Origin: Lucinisca nassula
Taxonomy: Eukaryota > Mollusca > Bivalvia > Lucinida > Lucinidae
DNA length: 64,000 nt
NCBI GenBank assembly: GCA_963580285.1
Contig: OY757013.1
Span: 132,181,027-132,245,026 of the forward strand
Reading direction: 5' to 3'
The translations under genes and the position numbers were made by a program. Under the pieces are notes generated by a model that searched no databases, was not told where the DNA came from, and saw nothing but the letters and a program-made list of their open reading frames with translations. Shown here piece after piece: positions 11,338 through 23,125 of the stretch (the first letter of the stretch is position 1; each line of letters opens with the position of its first letter).

Positions 11338-11900
11338 AATAGAAGTGAAGGCAGTGATCAGGAATCGATACAATTAACCCACAGCTCCCGTCAGAGACAC
11401 TACAGGGAAAGAAACACAAACACGAAACAGCCAGACCCCAATCGAAAGACCAATAACGGAAAGCCAAAAAAACAACAACAACAACAAAAAAAAAAACAAC
11501 AAAAAAAAACACGACAGCGGACTGCCCCGGAATGGCCAGCGGAACGAATCCCGCTGGTGGGCTCAAAACGACCCCACGTGGTCACAATCCTCGCCCTTAC
11601 TTCCGTCGCGATTTAGACAAATAATTTGTTCAGTCCGCATGAAGGCCTCCTAACTCATCAGTGAAATATCTCCGTGAACACAAAACTCAAACAACCAAAG
11701 AGATTAAACAACTGTGAGGACCCGACAGCAAGAAACCACTGAAATGCTTGAGCAAAAGAAAACCAACAGTTAGATTCCGATGGGCCCGACCAGAGACAGA
11801 GCATCAGGCACCAACCAACATTACATAAAATTAGATTCTCTCTACCTCTCAGTAAGCCTTTACGCTGGAACCGTCATAAAATCTGAGGTCTGACCCATCC
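11338..11900 (-). mobile_element. Penelope-like element 3' fragment, inverted
   Basis: Starts at the shared terminus (AATAGAAGTGAAGGCAGTGA) and extends back through the whole tail into the last codons of RT (GTCATAAAATCTGAGGTCTG near 11875 is the antisense of the SDSM region). An A/CAA-rich run at 11466-11510 is a local expansion. It lies tail-to-tail with the copy ending at 11030. Confidence 0.8.
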
Positions 11901-11954
11901 ACTGGATAGGAAACGCAATATATTGTAAATACCCGATGTAGTTTGTCGTCTTGT

Positions 11955-12253
11955 TCGGCCCTCGCCCATCGGAGCTTGAAGAAATAAATGGGCTGCAGGA
12001 TGCTTCCACGCAGAGCTGAAACCGACCCGCACACGAGTACTGGTAAACCGCTTAGAGGATCTAAGCTTGCCCAGGCAAAGCGGTGCGAGTCGGCCCGTCC
12101 ATGCTTATAAACCCTATTGGTTTCATTGGGCGGCAGGGCTTGAGATGTCATTTCATCTCAATGTCGGGTAAAAGTCCCACAAAAATGGAAGCAACGTCTC
12201 CAAAAAGACCTTTACAGTGTTGACGGGGATGTTATACCTCAAATCAAACAATG
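11955..12253 (+). repeat. SINE-A with 10-bp target-site duplication
   Basis: GTCGTCTTGT occurs at 11945-11954 and 12254-12263. The element keeps all family blocks and ends in GGGATGTTATACCTCAAATC. The antisense frame (11849-12151) is the same head-derived frame seen in other SINE-A copies. Confidence 0.9.
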
Positions 12254-12397
12254 GTCGTCTTGTCAGATTACATGCAAATACTCTACTTTGTATGTTAGCC
12301 TTCTTGTCTATTTTGGTAATGTAACCAAATATTTCTGGCCTATATTGTGGGCGTGTTTTTTCTGTCTTTTGTCTCTTCTATTGGGTTGATCTTTTTA

Positions 12398-14862
12398 GCT
12401 CACCAGAGCCGAAGGCTCCGGGGGAGCTTATAGGATAGGCAGTTGTCCGTCGTCGTCGTCGTCGTCGTCTGCGTCAACACTTTCAAACGACATCTCCCCT
12501 GAAGCCACTGGGCCGATTGGGCCCAAATTTTATCTGTAGCATCTTTGGGCTGGGGGATTGAAAGCTTGTGTTTTTTTATCAAAATCGGCTCATTAGCTTG
12601 GTTGCTATGGCAACTTGTAATTTCCATAGACTTATAATGGGGGAAATTGAAAAATGGCATTTACTGCTAAGTCATTGCAGATGTTTTGCCAAAACTTTCA
12701 TAGAAATGTTCCTTAGGTAATCTACTATCTGCCATATGATTTTAAGCCTACTGCTCATTTCTATTGGTTGCCATGGAAACCAAAATAAAAAAAATAGAAA
12801 AAAAAAAATACTTCAAAAATCATCTCCTCAGAAACCGAATGCTCTATTAGGCTGGGAGTTTTTGGAAATATTCACCATATTTGCCTTTACAGGTTTTGTT
12901 TTTTTTTTTTTTTTATAAAATTTGGCACTTTAGTTTGGTTGCTATGGCAACTTAGATTTTCCATAGACTTATAATGGGGAAAATTGAAAAATGGCATTTG
13001 CTGCCAAGTTATTGCAGATATTTTTACAAAACTTTTATAGAAATGATCCTTGAGTAAATGTCCCTCAGCCATATGCTTTAATGCCAACATGGGGGTCCCC
13101 CAGGTTAAGCCGGGGCCATGCCCCACCCCCTCCAGTTCATAAAAGGCCATATAACTCGAAAACCATCCAGATCCCCACCCCAAAACCATATATATTCTTG
13201 TTCCTTATGATAAGATGCATTCAGTGACACCAACCTGGGGGTCCCCCGGTACGTGCCATCGTCATGCCCCACCCCCTTCATTCCATAAAAGGCCCAATAT
13301 CTTGGAAATCTTACAGACCCCCACCCCTAAACCATATATATTCTTGTTCCTTATGAAAATATACATTCACTGACACCAACTTGGGGGTCTCCCAGAGTGC
13401 GCCTGGGCCTTGCCCCAGCCCATCTTCTTCACAAAAGTCCATATATCTCAGAAACCATTTAGATCCCCACCCCAAAACCATATGTATTCTTGTTCCGTAT
13501 GATAAGAGGCATTCAGTGACACCAACCTGGGGGTCCCCCGGGTTGTGCCGAGGTCATGCCCCACCCCCTCCATTTCATAAAAGGCCCAATATCTTGGAAA
13601 CCTAACAGATCCCCACCCCTAAACCCTATATGTTCTTGTTCCTTATGAAGAGACTCATTCATTGTCACCAATTTGGGGGTCTTCCTGGGTGCACCGGGGC
13701 CTTGCCCCACCACTCCACTTCACAAAAGGCCATCTATCTCAGAAACCATTCAGATCCCCGCCCCCAAACCTTATGATTCTTGTTTCTTATGACATGATGC
13801 ATTCATTGACGCTAACCTGGGTGTCCCCCAGGATGTGCCAGAGTCGTGCCCCACCCCTTGATTTCATTAAAGACCCAATATCTTGGAAACCTTACAGATC
13901 CCCACCTCTACCCATATATATTGTTGTTCCTTATGATAAGACACGTTCATTGACATCAACATGGAGGTCTCCCGGGTCAAGCCAGGGCCTTGCCCCACCC
14001 CACCACTTCACAAAAGGCTATATATCTCAGAAACCGTTCAGAGCCCCACCCCTAAACCGTATATAATTATCTTCTTTGTGATAAGACACATTCAAATAAC
14101 ACTAGCTTGGGAGTCATCCGGACTGCCTGGGTCATGCCCCACTGCTTTACTTCATTAAAAGCCATATATCTCATAAATCATTCAGATCCCCACCCATAAA
14201 CTATAATATTCTGGTTCCTTATGATAAGACTCATTCCGTCACACCAACCTGGGGTCACTTTGTGCTAGGGCAATGCGCCCCGCCCTCCACTTTAAAAGGC
14301 CATATATTTCAGAAACCATTCAAATCCCCACCACATAATCATATATGTTCTTAATTGTTCCTCATCAACACCCACTTGGGTGTCACAGGGGCCATTCCTC
14401 TCCTCTCCACGTCATAGATGGGCCTCATATATCAGAAACCATTCAGATTCCCACCCATAAACCATATATATACATGTATGTTCTTGGTCCTTATAGGGAC
14501 AACAATCATGGGCTTTCCTGGGATCAACAGAACATGCCCCAACCCTCCACCGCTTAAGAGGCCTTATAACTCCGGTATACAGATCCCCACTGCTACACCA
14601 TATATATTCTTATTCCTTATGATAAGACGCATTTAGTGATACCAACCAGGGCTCCATTGGGTCCATGCCCTACACCCTCTACTTAATAAAAGGCCTAATG
14701 TTTTAGATACTGAGTCGAGATGGATGCTCATTTGGATATAGGGGTTCATTTGGGAGACTTTATAATTGGTAGATTAAAATGATATCATGTTAAAATTCAT
14801 GGCTGTCATTGGGCAGTTCCCACCTGAGCTCTGGTGAGCATAGTGGCCCATGGGCCTCTTGT
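12398..14862. mobile_element. Inverted-end element carrying a ~145-bp tandem array (pearl/HINE-like)
   Basis: GCTCACCAGAGC at 12398-12409 is matched by its complement GCTCTGGTGAGC at 14828-14839. The right margin continues into GGCCCATGGGCCTCTTG. Just inside the left end is a (GTC)n run (about 12445-12470). A ~340-bp segment (GGTTGCTATGGCAACTT...) is present twice before the main array. No transposase is encoded. The layout (terminal segments, microsatellite, core tandem repeats) resembles bivalve pearl elements and Helitron-derived HINEs; class is inferred. Confidence 0.65.
13080..14700 (+). repeat. Tandem array, ~145-bp period, about 11 units
   Basis: The word ACCAACCTGGGGGTCCCCC recurs at about 13229, 13375, 13520, 13664 and 13810 and more weakly to 14650. 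Each unit also has GCCCCACCCCCTCC, TTCATAAAAGGCC, CAGATCCCCACCCC and ATATATTCTTGTTCCTTATG. Homogeneity falls toward the right. Open frames here are frame-shadows of the repeat. Confidence 0.85.
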
Positions 14863-15069
14863 TTTAAGATTCAATACAAGGTTGAATGTACGATGTTCAG
14901 GTCAACATTTTTTGCATGCAAATGTTTTTACCGTAAAGGCAAATCAAATTTTGTTAGAATGCATCCGTCACATTGATGATTGTTAAAATAACGATATATA
15001 GCCGGCCCAGAATCACTAGCCTGGCTTAAAGTGTTAGTAATTTACTGCATATGTGAATCTACAAAGCAT
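14863..15069. other. Unassigned spacer
   Basis: AT-rich, nothing recognised. Confidence 0.4.
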
Positions 15070-16000
15070 TAAGTAATGGTCGGCTCTTCAAACACCTTTG
15101 GTAGTCCGTTAAAACGTTTGCCAAATAAAAAGAGGCACAAAATTACGGACTGGGCGAGAAGCAGCAAATGTCAAACTAACAGTGATGAAAACTTACAGAC
15201 ATTCTGGCTGAAAATATATAATTGCAATGACTTCAGCCGCCAATTTTGTAAAATCATTCTTCGATATAAAAAAAAATAGGTACAACATAAATGTTATACG
15301 ATAGACTGCATGCATGGTATTCATTCCATTCACGGTTAACAACTTTGCTTCCCTCTTTAATTGTTCGCCGGTGGGCCAGGCCTCAGATTCTATGAGGTTC
15401 CAGCTTAAAGACTTACTGAGTATAAGAGATAATTTAATTTTATGTAATGTTGGTTGGCGCCTGATGCTCTGTCTCTGGTCGGGCCTATCGGAGTCTAAAT
15501 GTTGGTTTTCTTTTGCGCCAGCATTTCAGTGGTTACTTGCTGCTGAGTCCTCACCGTTGTTTCATCTCTGCGGTTGTTTGATTTTTGTGCTCTCGGAGAT
15601 GTTGCACTGATGAGTTAGGAGGCCTTTATGTGGACTGAACAAATGATTTGCCTAAATCGCGACAGAAGAAAGGGCGAGAATTGCGGCCGCGTAAACTCTA
15701 TTTAAGCACCCTCCCCCTCCCAGTGGATTTCGTTTCACTGACCGTTCCAAGGCGTTTTTTCTGTCGAGAATTAATTTTTGTTATGATTTGTCTTTGAGTG
15801 TGTGTATTGCTTATATTCTGTTTTGGATGACCAATTGGCCAGTTTCTGGGAAAATGACTGTCCTTTTGGCTTTCGGCAATCGGTGTTTCCTTTAGGTCTA
15901 GTTATTTCATGTTTGTGTTTCTTTCCAGTTGGTGTCTCTGATGGGAGCTGTGGGTTAACTTTATCGATTCCTGATCATTGCCTTCACTTTTTTGTTACCC
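15070..16000 (+). pseudogene. Penelope-like element, 3' part of RT plus tail
   Basis: From about 15210 the sequence aligns with 10255-11025: CAATGACTTCAGC, AATCATTCTTCGATATAAAA, CGGTGGGCCAGGCCTCAGAT, CTGATGCTCTGTCTCTGGTC, ending near TGATCATTGCCTTCACTTTT. An A-run at 15270-15278 breaks the frame. The piece upstream of 15210 is only loosely related. Confidence 0.75.
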
Positions 16001-16635
16001 CCTTAAGGGCTTTTACATGTACCTTGTCTTGGTAAGGAGACTTGTGTGCCATCATTTTATGAATCAATATGGCACAAACAAAAGCAGTCCAACAATTAAA
16101 CCTTTGTTTTAGACATAGAATGTGATAGGATAGACGCATAGGCAATTACAAATTACTAGCAGTTCTCAATCTTGTCCGACCTTATGTATTCTGATAACCT
16201 AACTGATATGAATATCTCTTTTATATCAGACATTAGACTTATTTTTTTTTGAATTTTGTTATATAAGCTGTAATGCTTAATATAGTTTTGTCCTTCAAAT
16301 CTGTTTTATCATTAAAATGACACTTAATTCAGGGAGAAGTAGGATTTTATATAGTAAACTGTATATATTGTCAAAAAGGTATATTTTTGGTGCATTGTTC
16401 CCAATATTTCTTTATCAACATTTTATAACAACATTTATTCTTTTTCGACCCTAAAGGTACAATTGATTTACTGTTGTTATGACTTTTGACATAATTGCTA
16501 TTTATATGGTACTGAGTTATCTCCCTTAATTGCAACAACTTGTCCCCACTTTAAGATGCGACAACACCCTGAATCTTAACAAGTAAACATTATTCTTTGA
16601 TATAGAGGTATTTTTATCCTTTTGAATCGATGGCT
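16001..16635. other. Unassigned AT-rich stretch
   Basis: About 600 bp with no recognised element or coding frame. Confidence 0.45.
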
Positions 16636-16639
16636 AATC

Positions 16640-17012
16640 AAAAAGTATTTCTAGAGGGTTTCTGAGATATATGTCCCCGGCTTTTGGTAATAAACCGTGC
16701 TTTGTATGGTCTTTTATGAAGTTTAGGCAACCAATATAAAGTTTGAAGCTTGTCTTGACCTTCTGTAACACATTCAGCAAACTTGATGCTGAATGACAAA
16801 TGTGGTCATCAGCTAAAGCCCTTTCTACAGTCAAAAGCTGCAGTTCATAGGCCTTAGTACCACCAACTTCTTGCTGAACAGTGTTAACGTAGTGGAGCCG
16901 TCAAACAACAACCACATTGTTAGCGGCCTTATCTGCTGGAGCCAAAACAAACTTCTTATGCAACTCTTGAATACCTAGTTTAAGGTGACGTAAAGACGTC
17001 TTAGGAGGTAAT
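16640..17012 (-). pseudogene. Penelope-like RT, N-terminal-side fragment
   Basis: The reverse complement encodes SLRHLKLGIQELHKKFVLAP, DKAANNVVVV, then an in-frame TGA (16901-16903), then RLHYVN and a frame that decays into the LYxxLPKLHK region. It aligns with 8850-9170. The TGA is at the same codon as the TGA of the main copy. Truncated at both ends. Confidence 0.8.
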
Positions 17013-17254
17013 ATGTTCATATTTTAGAAATTAAAAATGATAGAACTAACATGTTTATTGCATTTATAGCACATTATGGGTGTTTCAGTATTTTGAAAAT
17101 AAGGAAGAATAGATTAAATCACCGAACTGTACTGGAAGATACTAGGTAAATCTATAGAATCCAAACCCTTATTAATTAAGGATATTTTGATCTAATGACG
17201 TTTGTGATTAATTTCAGGATCGATGAAAAGACGAAGAACATGCTGAGTATAACC
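17013..17254. other. Unassigned spacer
   Basis: Nothing recognised besides a TTAATTAAG palindrome. Confidence 0.35.
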
Positions 17255-19640
17255 TCTATTTACAAGAGGACCATGATGGTCCTAATTCCCTCACCTGAGC
17301 TATGTGCATATGGGTCCCATGGTGGGGCAATTTTTGGCCCCAGCTCTATTATATGAAAAATCTCAGTAGACCCTGGTGCGGGGCTTTTTTTGGTCCCAGG
17401 GCTATAATTTGAACAATCTAGGTAGAGGTTCAGTAGGTGAAGCTTCATACCAAATATCAAAGACCTGGGCCTTGCAGTTTCAGAGAAGAAGATTTTAAAG
17501 ATTTTTCCCTATATAAGCCTATGTAAAAAAACAGTGGGACTAGTCCCGGGGGCATTTTGGGCCTCAGGGCTATAATTTGAACAATCTTGCTAGAGGTCCA
17601 CAAGATGAAACTTCATACCAAATATCAAAGACCTGGGCCTTCTTGTATCAGACAAGAAGATTTTTAAGGGATTTCCCTATATAAGCCTATGTAATACCAG
17701 TGGGACCCGGCGCGGGGGCATATTTTGGCCCCAGGGCTATAATTTGAATAATGTTGGTAGAGGTCACTAGATGAAGCTTCATACCAAATATCAAAGACCT
17801 GGGCCCTACAGTTTCAGAGAAGAAGATTTTTAAAGACTTTCCCTATACAAGCCCATCTTAAACTGGTGGGCCCCAGACCGGGGCCATTTCTGGACCCAGG
17901 GCTATAATTTGAACAATCTTGGTAGAAGTCAACTAGATGAAGCTTCATACCAAATATCAAAGACCTGCGCCCTACGGTTTCAGAGAATAAGTTTTCAAAG
18001 GATTTCCTAATACAAGCTCATGTAAAACTGGTGGGCCCAAGAGCGGGGCCATTTCTGGACCCAGGGCTATAATTTGAACAATCTTGGTAGAGGTCCACTA
18101 GACAAAGCTTCATACCAAATAACAAAGACCTGGGCCCAGCGGTTTCAGAGAAGGTTGTTAAAGGATTTTCCCTATGTAAAGTAGAAGTAAAACAAAGATC
18201 AGGAATTGATACAATTAACTTACTCCACCCATAAAAGACACCAAAGGGAAAGAAATACAAACATTATAAGCAATCCCTGAGGATTGGAAAATAAGAGCAT
18301 TAAATGCATGTAAGTCTATGTAAAACCACTAGGTCTCTGGGCACGGCCATTTTTGGTCCCAGGGCTATAATTTGAACAATATCTGTAGAGGTCCCCTAGA
18401 TGAAGCTTCATACCAAATATCAAATACCTGAGCCCTACAGTGTCAGATAACAAGATATAATAAAGGATTTCCCTATACAAGCCCATGTAAAATCGATGGG
18501 CCCAAGGGCGGGGCCATTTTTGCCCCAGGGCTATAATTTGAACAATCTTGGATGAGGTCTACAAGATGAAGCTTCATTCCAAATATCAAAGACCTGGACT
18601 CAGAGGTTTCAGAGAAGAAGATTTTAAAGGATTTCCTTAAATAAGTGTATCTGAAACCGGTGGACCCCGGGATGGGGCCATTTTCGTCCCCAGGAGTATA
18701 ATTTGAACAATCTTGGTAGAGGGCCATTAGATGAAGCTTCATACCAAAGATCAAAAACCTGGGCCTTCTGGTTTCAGACAAGAAGATTTTTAAAGGTTTC
18801 CCTATATAGGCCTATGCAAGTAAAACCAGTGGGCCCCGGCACGAGGGCATGTTTGGCCCCAGGGCTATAATTTGAACAACATTTGTAGAGGTCCATTAGA
18901 TGAAGCTTCATACCAAATATCAAAGACCTGGGCCTTCTGGTTTCAGACAAGAAAATATTTTAAAGGTTTTCCCTATATAAACCTATGTAAAACCAGTGGG
19001 CCCCAGTACAGGGGTATTTTTGGCCTCAGGGCCATAATTTTAACAATCTTGGTAGAGGTCCCCTAGATGAAGCTTCATACCAAATATCAAAGACCTGGGC
19101 CTTCTGGTTTCAGAGAAGAAGATTGTTAAAGGCTTTCCTTATATAAGTGTATCTGAAACCAGAGGGCCCCGGGCGGACCATTTTTTGCCCCATGCTATAA
19201 CTTTAACAATCTTGGTAGAGGGTCATTAGATGAAACTTCATACCAAATATCAAAGACCTGGGCCTTCTGGTTTCAGACAAGAAGATTTTTTAAGGTTTTT
19301 CCTACATAGGCCTATGTAAACCCAGTGGGTCCCGGCGCGTGGGCATTTTTGGCTCCAGGTCTATAATTTGAACAATCTTGGTAGAGGTCCATAAGATGAA
19401 GCTTCATACCAAATATCAAAGACCTGGGCCTACTGGTTTCAGACAAGAAGATTTTTAAAGGTTTTCCCTATATAAGCCTCAGTTAACCCAGTGGGCCCCA
19501 GGGCAGGGGCATGTTTGGCCCCAGGGCTATAATTTGAACAATCTTGGTAGAGGTCCATTAGATAAAGCTTCATACCAAATATCAAAGACCTGGGCCTTTT
19601 GGTTTCAGACAAGAAGATTTTTAAAGGTTTTTCCTATATA
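17255..19640 (+). repeat. Tandem array, ~165-bp period, about 14 units
   Basis: The word AAGCTTCATACCAAATATCA recurs at about 17440, 17608, 17771, 17939, 18104, 18405, 18570, 18737, 18902, 19069, 19229, 19397 and 19565. Units also share GGGCTATAATTTGAACAATC and a GGTTTCAGA-AAGAAGATTTT block. The left margin carries GGACCATGATGGTCCTAA and CTCACCTGAGCT, a motif set seen at ends of bivalve repeats. No matching right end was found. The one long gap (18104 to 18405) holds an inserted retroelement piece. Confidence 0.87.
18183..18273 (-). mobile_element. Penelope-like terminal fragment inside the array
   Basis: GTAGAAGTAAAACAAAGATC through AAGGGAAAGAAATACAAACA is the extreme 3' end of the element in antisense. 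It interrupts one 165-bp unit, so it arrived after the array formed. Confidence 0.75.
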
Positions 19641-20100
19641 ATAAAAATAAAAAAATGGGTTCCTTTAAGAGCAATGAAAACATTCATAAGAAAGAAGATG
19701 GGTCATACTACGTAATTTCGGCTAATAAAGCCTCATCAGTGACCCTGTAATGATCCGGCAAAGAAAGCCAGAGGAAACATACTGCAATTTTGCGAATTTC
19801 GAATAGGCAGTCGATTCAAAGACTGAAATAAATCAAAATTGGGTCCAAATAATTAAAAACCTGTCTAGAATATGAGTCTAAACCAATAATTTATTTCCGA
19901 TTTCTCAGAATATTCACGCTGACCTCAAAGGACCAAAAGTAAAATTTAAACTGCACTATGGTTGATGGGGTCCCCCTATTTGCAGACAAGAACCGTCAAG
20001 AACAGTCAAGAACCGACAAGAACAGTCAAGAACCGACAAGAACCTTTTTGGGGCCTATTTATCATAAAATGTAATTTAAAATGATATTTTAAACCAATCC
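19641..20100. other. Unassigned stretch with a 10-11-bp micro-array
   Basis: Mostly unrecognised. At 19987-20044 GAACCGTCAA / GAACAGTCAA / GAACCGACAA repeats about six times. Confidence 0.5.
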
Positions 20101-21400
20101 TGATATATATCGATGCGATAATATCATTTTTATACATGCATGAGAGGCATAAAGTTGTCCACATTATTCTCTCGACAATAAATTCTCGTGTCGGTATTTA
20201 TAGCAAGCGTCAATTTTGTCACTAGATGACAGCTATGTATGTTCATCATGAAGAAACTTGATTAATTATTTAAAAAATATACCTAGCAAACAACAGTTCC
20301 ATCATTAGATGTTAGTCACGAACGTGCATCGTGGATATGATTTATGAACAAAACAACAACAAAAAAAAATTCTCTTGACGGTAAATTCTCATGTCGGTAC
20401 TTACAGCAAACGGCAGTCACTAGACATCAGCTATGCATGGTAATCATGACCAGATGTGATTTCAGTACAAAAAAATAACTATTTTACAAGACCATTTTCA
20501 CCTTTGAACAAAAGTGTCTACATGTTCTTGTCGGTAAATCGGCACATAAATGTTTGTTTGTTTTTTAATTGCCACTGCTGTCTACATTCTCTTGACGGTA
20601 AACTCAAGATCTCCTATTCAATATATTGAAAAGTGTACCACCACAAAAAAATGAAAATTTTCAGAAAAAAAAAATCTGAAATTTTTCGTATTTCTGCTTA
20701 AAACATAGATTGTCCGTACTCGTTAGAACCGCCTCTACAAAGATATCTGTCTACATTCCCCTGACGGTAAATTCTCTTGTCGGTATTTATTTCAAAGAGC
20801 AGTTCCGTTACCAAATGTTAGCTATGTATCATGACCAAATGTAAAGCTCATAAGGGCACAGGAGTGTCAAAGAATGCTTCTAGTTAGCTTCAGAGGCATA
20901 TATCGGTCAATTCTCGTGTCGGTATTTACCGACACGAAGAATTTCGTTTTAACATGAAAATAAATAAACACGGAAGACAGTGTGAGTTAACTAATGTGGA
21001 TAGAACTTGTTCCAATTTGATTGTTTGAATTGAGGTTTTATGTCACCATCAACACTATTTAGGTCACTTTGATCACGATGCATCTAGGCGTGTTTTCGTG
21101 ATGTAACATTCATCATTTAATGATGCCAAGCCTTATTCCCTTGTCGGTTAATTCGTCCGTCGTGGTATGCGAGCATTACGCAAATGTTTTTGTTTTCGCA
21201 CCTTTAACCCCACTTTTATATAGTAAAACTGGGTATTACGCGGGTATCTATTTTTTTTCTTATTTCTGCTCACAAACATAGATAGTAGGTACTGGCGGTT
21301 CTAACGAGATGCCAAAATCTATGTTTTGAGAGAAATATGAAAATATCAGAATTTTTAAGCAGAAAAATGTGATTTTTTTGGTGCAAAAATTTCCAATATA
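20101..21400. repeat. Diverged ~200-bp repeats with PAL1 debris
   Basis: The word GACGGTAAATTCTCxTGTCGG followed by TATTTATAGCAA, a CAGT/ACTAGAxxxxAGCTATG block and ATCATGACCA recurs near 20165, 20371 and 20756. Half PAL1 hairpins lie at 20699-20745 and 21280-21330, and a PAL1 end (GGCGTGTTTTCGTGATGTAA) at about 21087. Confidence 0.5.
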
Positions 21401-21404
21401 TTAA

Positions 21405-21462
21405 TTGCGCGCGCGCGCGCGAAAGAGAGAGAGGCTGAGAGAGAGAGAGAGAGAGAGAGAGG
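21405..21462 (+). repeat. (GC)n-(GA)n microsatellite
   Basis: An alternating CG run followed by a GAGA run; the short open frame over it is an artefact. Confidence 0.85.
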
Positions 21463-21533
21463 CGTTTCTAACAGGTACCCCCAATCTACCTTTTATAGAA
21501 TACCATTTATGCATAGGATCGCTTTTCTCCCTG

Positions 21534-21860
21534 TCAGTTAATACCGTCAAGAGATTCATTACGTTCACAAGTCTGTTCAATGATGCGGTCAGTAAATACA
21601 GACAAGAGATTCATTACGTTCACAAGTCTGTACAATGAGGCGGTTCTAACGGGTACCCACATTCTATGTTTTAGATCATCATATATATGCATGATATCGC
21701 TCCTCTTCTTGTCAGTAAATACCGACAAGAGATTGATTACACTCACAAGTCTGTACAATGAGGCGGTTCTAACGGGTATCCACAATCTACGTTTTAGAGA
21801 ATACCATTTATGCATAATATCGGTCAGTAAATACAGACAAGAGATTCATTACGGACGGAC
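21534..21860 (+). repeat. Short tandem array including PAL1 half-hairpins
   Basis: AGACAAGAGATTCATTACG, TTCACAAGTCTGTACAATGA and GGCGGTTCTAACGGGTA recur two to four times at a spacing of about 65-125 bp. A PAL1 arm has therefore been drawn into a tandem duplication. Confidence 0.65.
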
Positions 21861-21934
21861 TGTCCAGCGGTAATGACCATTAAAAAGCAAGTCCAAGCAT
21901 TACATTGCGCTTTGGTGCAGTGGAGCGCTTTGGT

Positions 21935-22090
21935 GCACATGGAGTGCTTTGGTGCAGTGGTAGCGCATCGGATTTGTGATCGAGAGGTTGCAGGTTCGAG
22001 CCTCACCCTGACCAAAGTGTTGTGCCCTTGAGCAAGATACTTCATCCACATTGCTTAAAAAAGTACTGGTTACCACCTAGGAAATCCTGC
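21935..22090 (+). repeat. tRNA-derived SINE (SINE-E)
   Basis: The head TGCAGTGGTAGCGCATCGGA is an A-box region and GGTTCGAGCCTC a B box, separated by about 30 bases. The body continues with CCTTGAGCAAGATACTTCAT and CCACATTGCTT. The acceptor stem is not complete, so this is not scored as a tRNA gene. A second copy is at 36057-36215. Confidence 0.75.
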
Positions 22091-22149
22091 TCGTAATGCT
22101 CAGATGTGAGCGATTAGCAGTAATAAGAGAAAAAAAGAAAAGGAAAATT

Positions 22150-23035
22150 AATTTTATCTCCCTGTAAAATTTAATGACCATTAAAAAACTAATGGCCCAT
22201 TTATTTTTCGGTTTGTGATGTTTTAATGCCAACGAGCTTATAGCTTTAATGGCCATTACATAAAAATGATGGCCATCAAAACTTTCCAGGTCTATCACTG
22301 GACATCAACCATATTTTGATGGCCATTAAAGAACAATGAATCAGATTGTCCGGTTTTTGGACGGTTTTACAATGAAGGACTCCGTCCTTTAGAACAGCGA
22401 TGTCCATGCAGGCGGGCGTCTGGGTCCCAGTTTACCTTTTGGTTAACCCTGAAAAACCCATCCATAATGGCATTTGTCGTTTTAATGGCCATAAAAGCTT
22501 CAAATCATTGGCATTAAAAACAGTTATTTCAGAGGTGTTGATATTTTCGTGGTCATTAATTTTAGACCAGGTTGTGTTGCAGTCCTTGCTTCCAAAGGAA
22601 TACCCTTCTTATAGAATATTTTAATGACCATTATATTTTGTTAAATTTCTGGAGCCATAAAAATCCATTATATATGGTCCTATTAATGGCCGTATTTTTC
22701 ATGGCCATGAAGAAAAAAAAAAAAAAAAAAACTTGTATCAATGGGCATTAATAATAAGTTTGGGTTTGATGTTTGATGGGCATTATTTTTTGAAAAGAAA
22801 TTAATGGACTATTAATTTTATTTTGGATTAGTTTTAATGCCTAAATAATTGCCATTATTATTTAACTAATGTGTTTGATTTAGTGGTATTTTGATGTTCA
22901 TTTTAATAGATTTTTAACTTTTTCGGTGTCTGTCCCTGTTAAAATTGGCCATTGATAGAACCATTATTAATGGATTTTTAATGGTATATTTTAATGGCAA
23001 TAATTAACAGGATTTTAATGGCAGTTTGTGCAGTA
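22150..23035. repeat. Dispersed cluster of AATGGCCATT-like palindromes
   Basis: About twenty variants of TAATGGCCATTA (e.g. 22171, 22240, 22319, 22483, 22622, 22741, 22993) occur at irregular spacing in 0.9 kb of AT-rich DNA. No regular period or coding frame could be fitted. See the findings. Confidence 0.6.
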
Positions 23036-23125
23036 GTGAAGTGGGGTTTAAAGGCGTGTTCATTACAGGGACTTGTCATGCGGTGCATTTTTGTTTGGAA
23101 ATAACATGGCTGTTTAACTGGCATG

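Noticed and set aside
13381..14636. Chain of proline-rich open frames
   Set aside because: They follow the 145-bp repeat period and change frame between units, so they are repeat artefacts.
21935..22010. Possible functional tRNA gene
   Set aside because: A and B boxes are present, but the acceptor stem does not close and the sequence continues into a SINE body shared with 36057.
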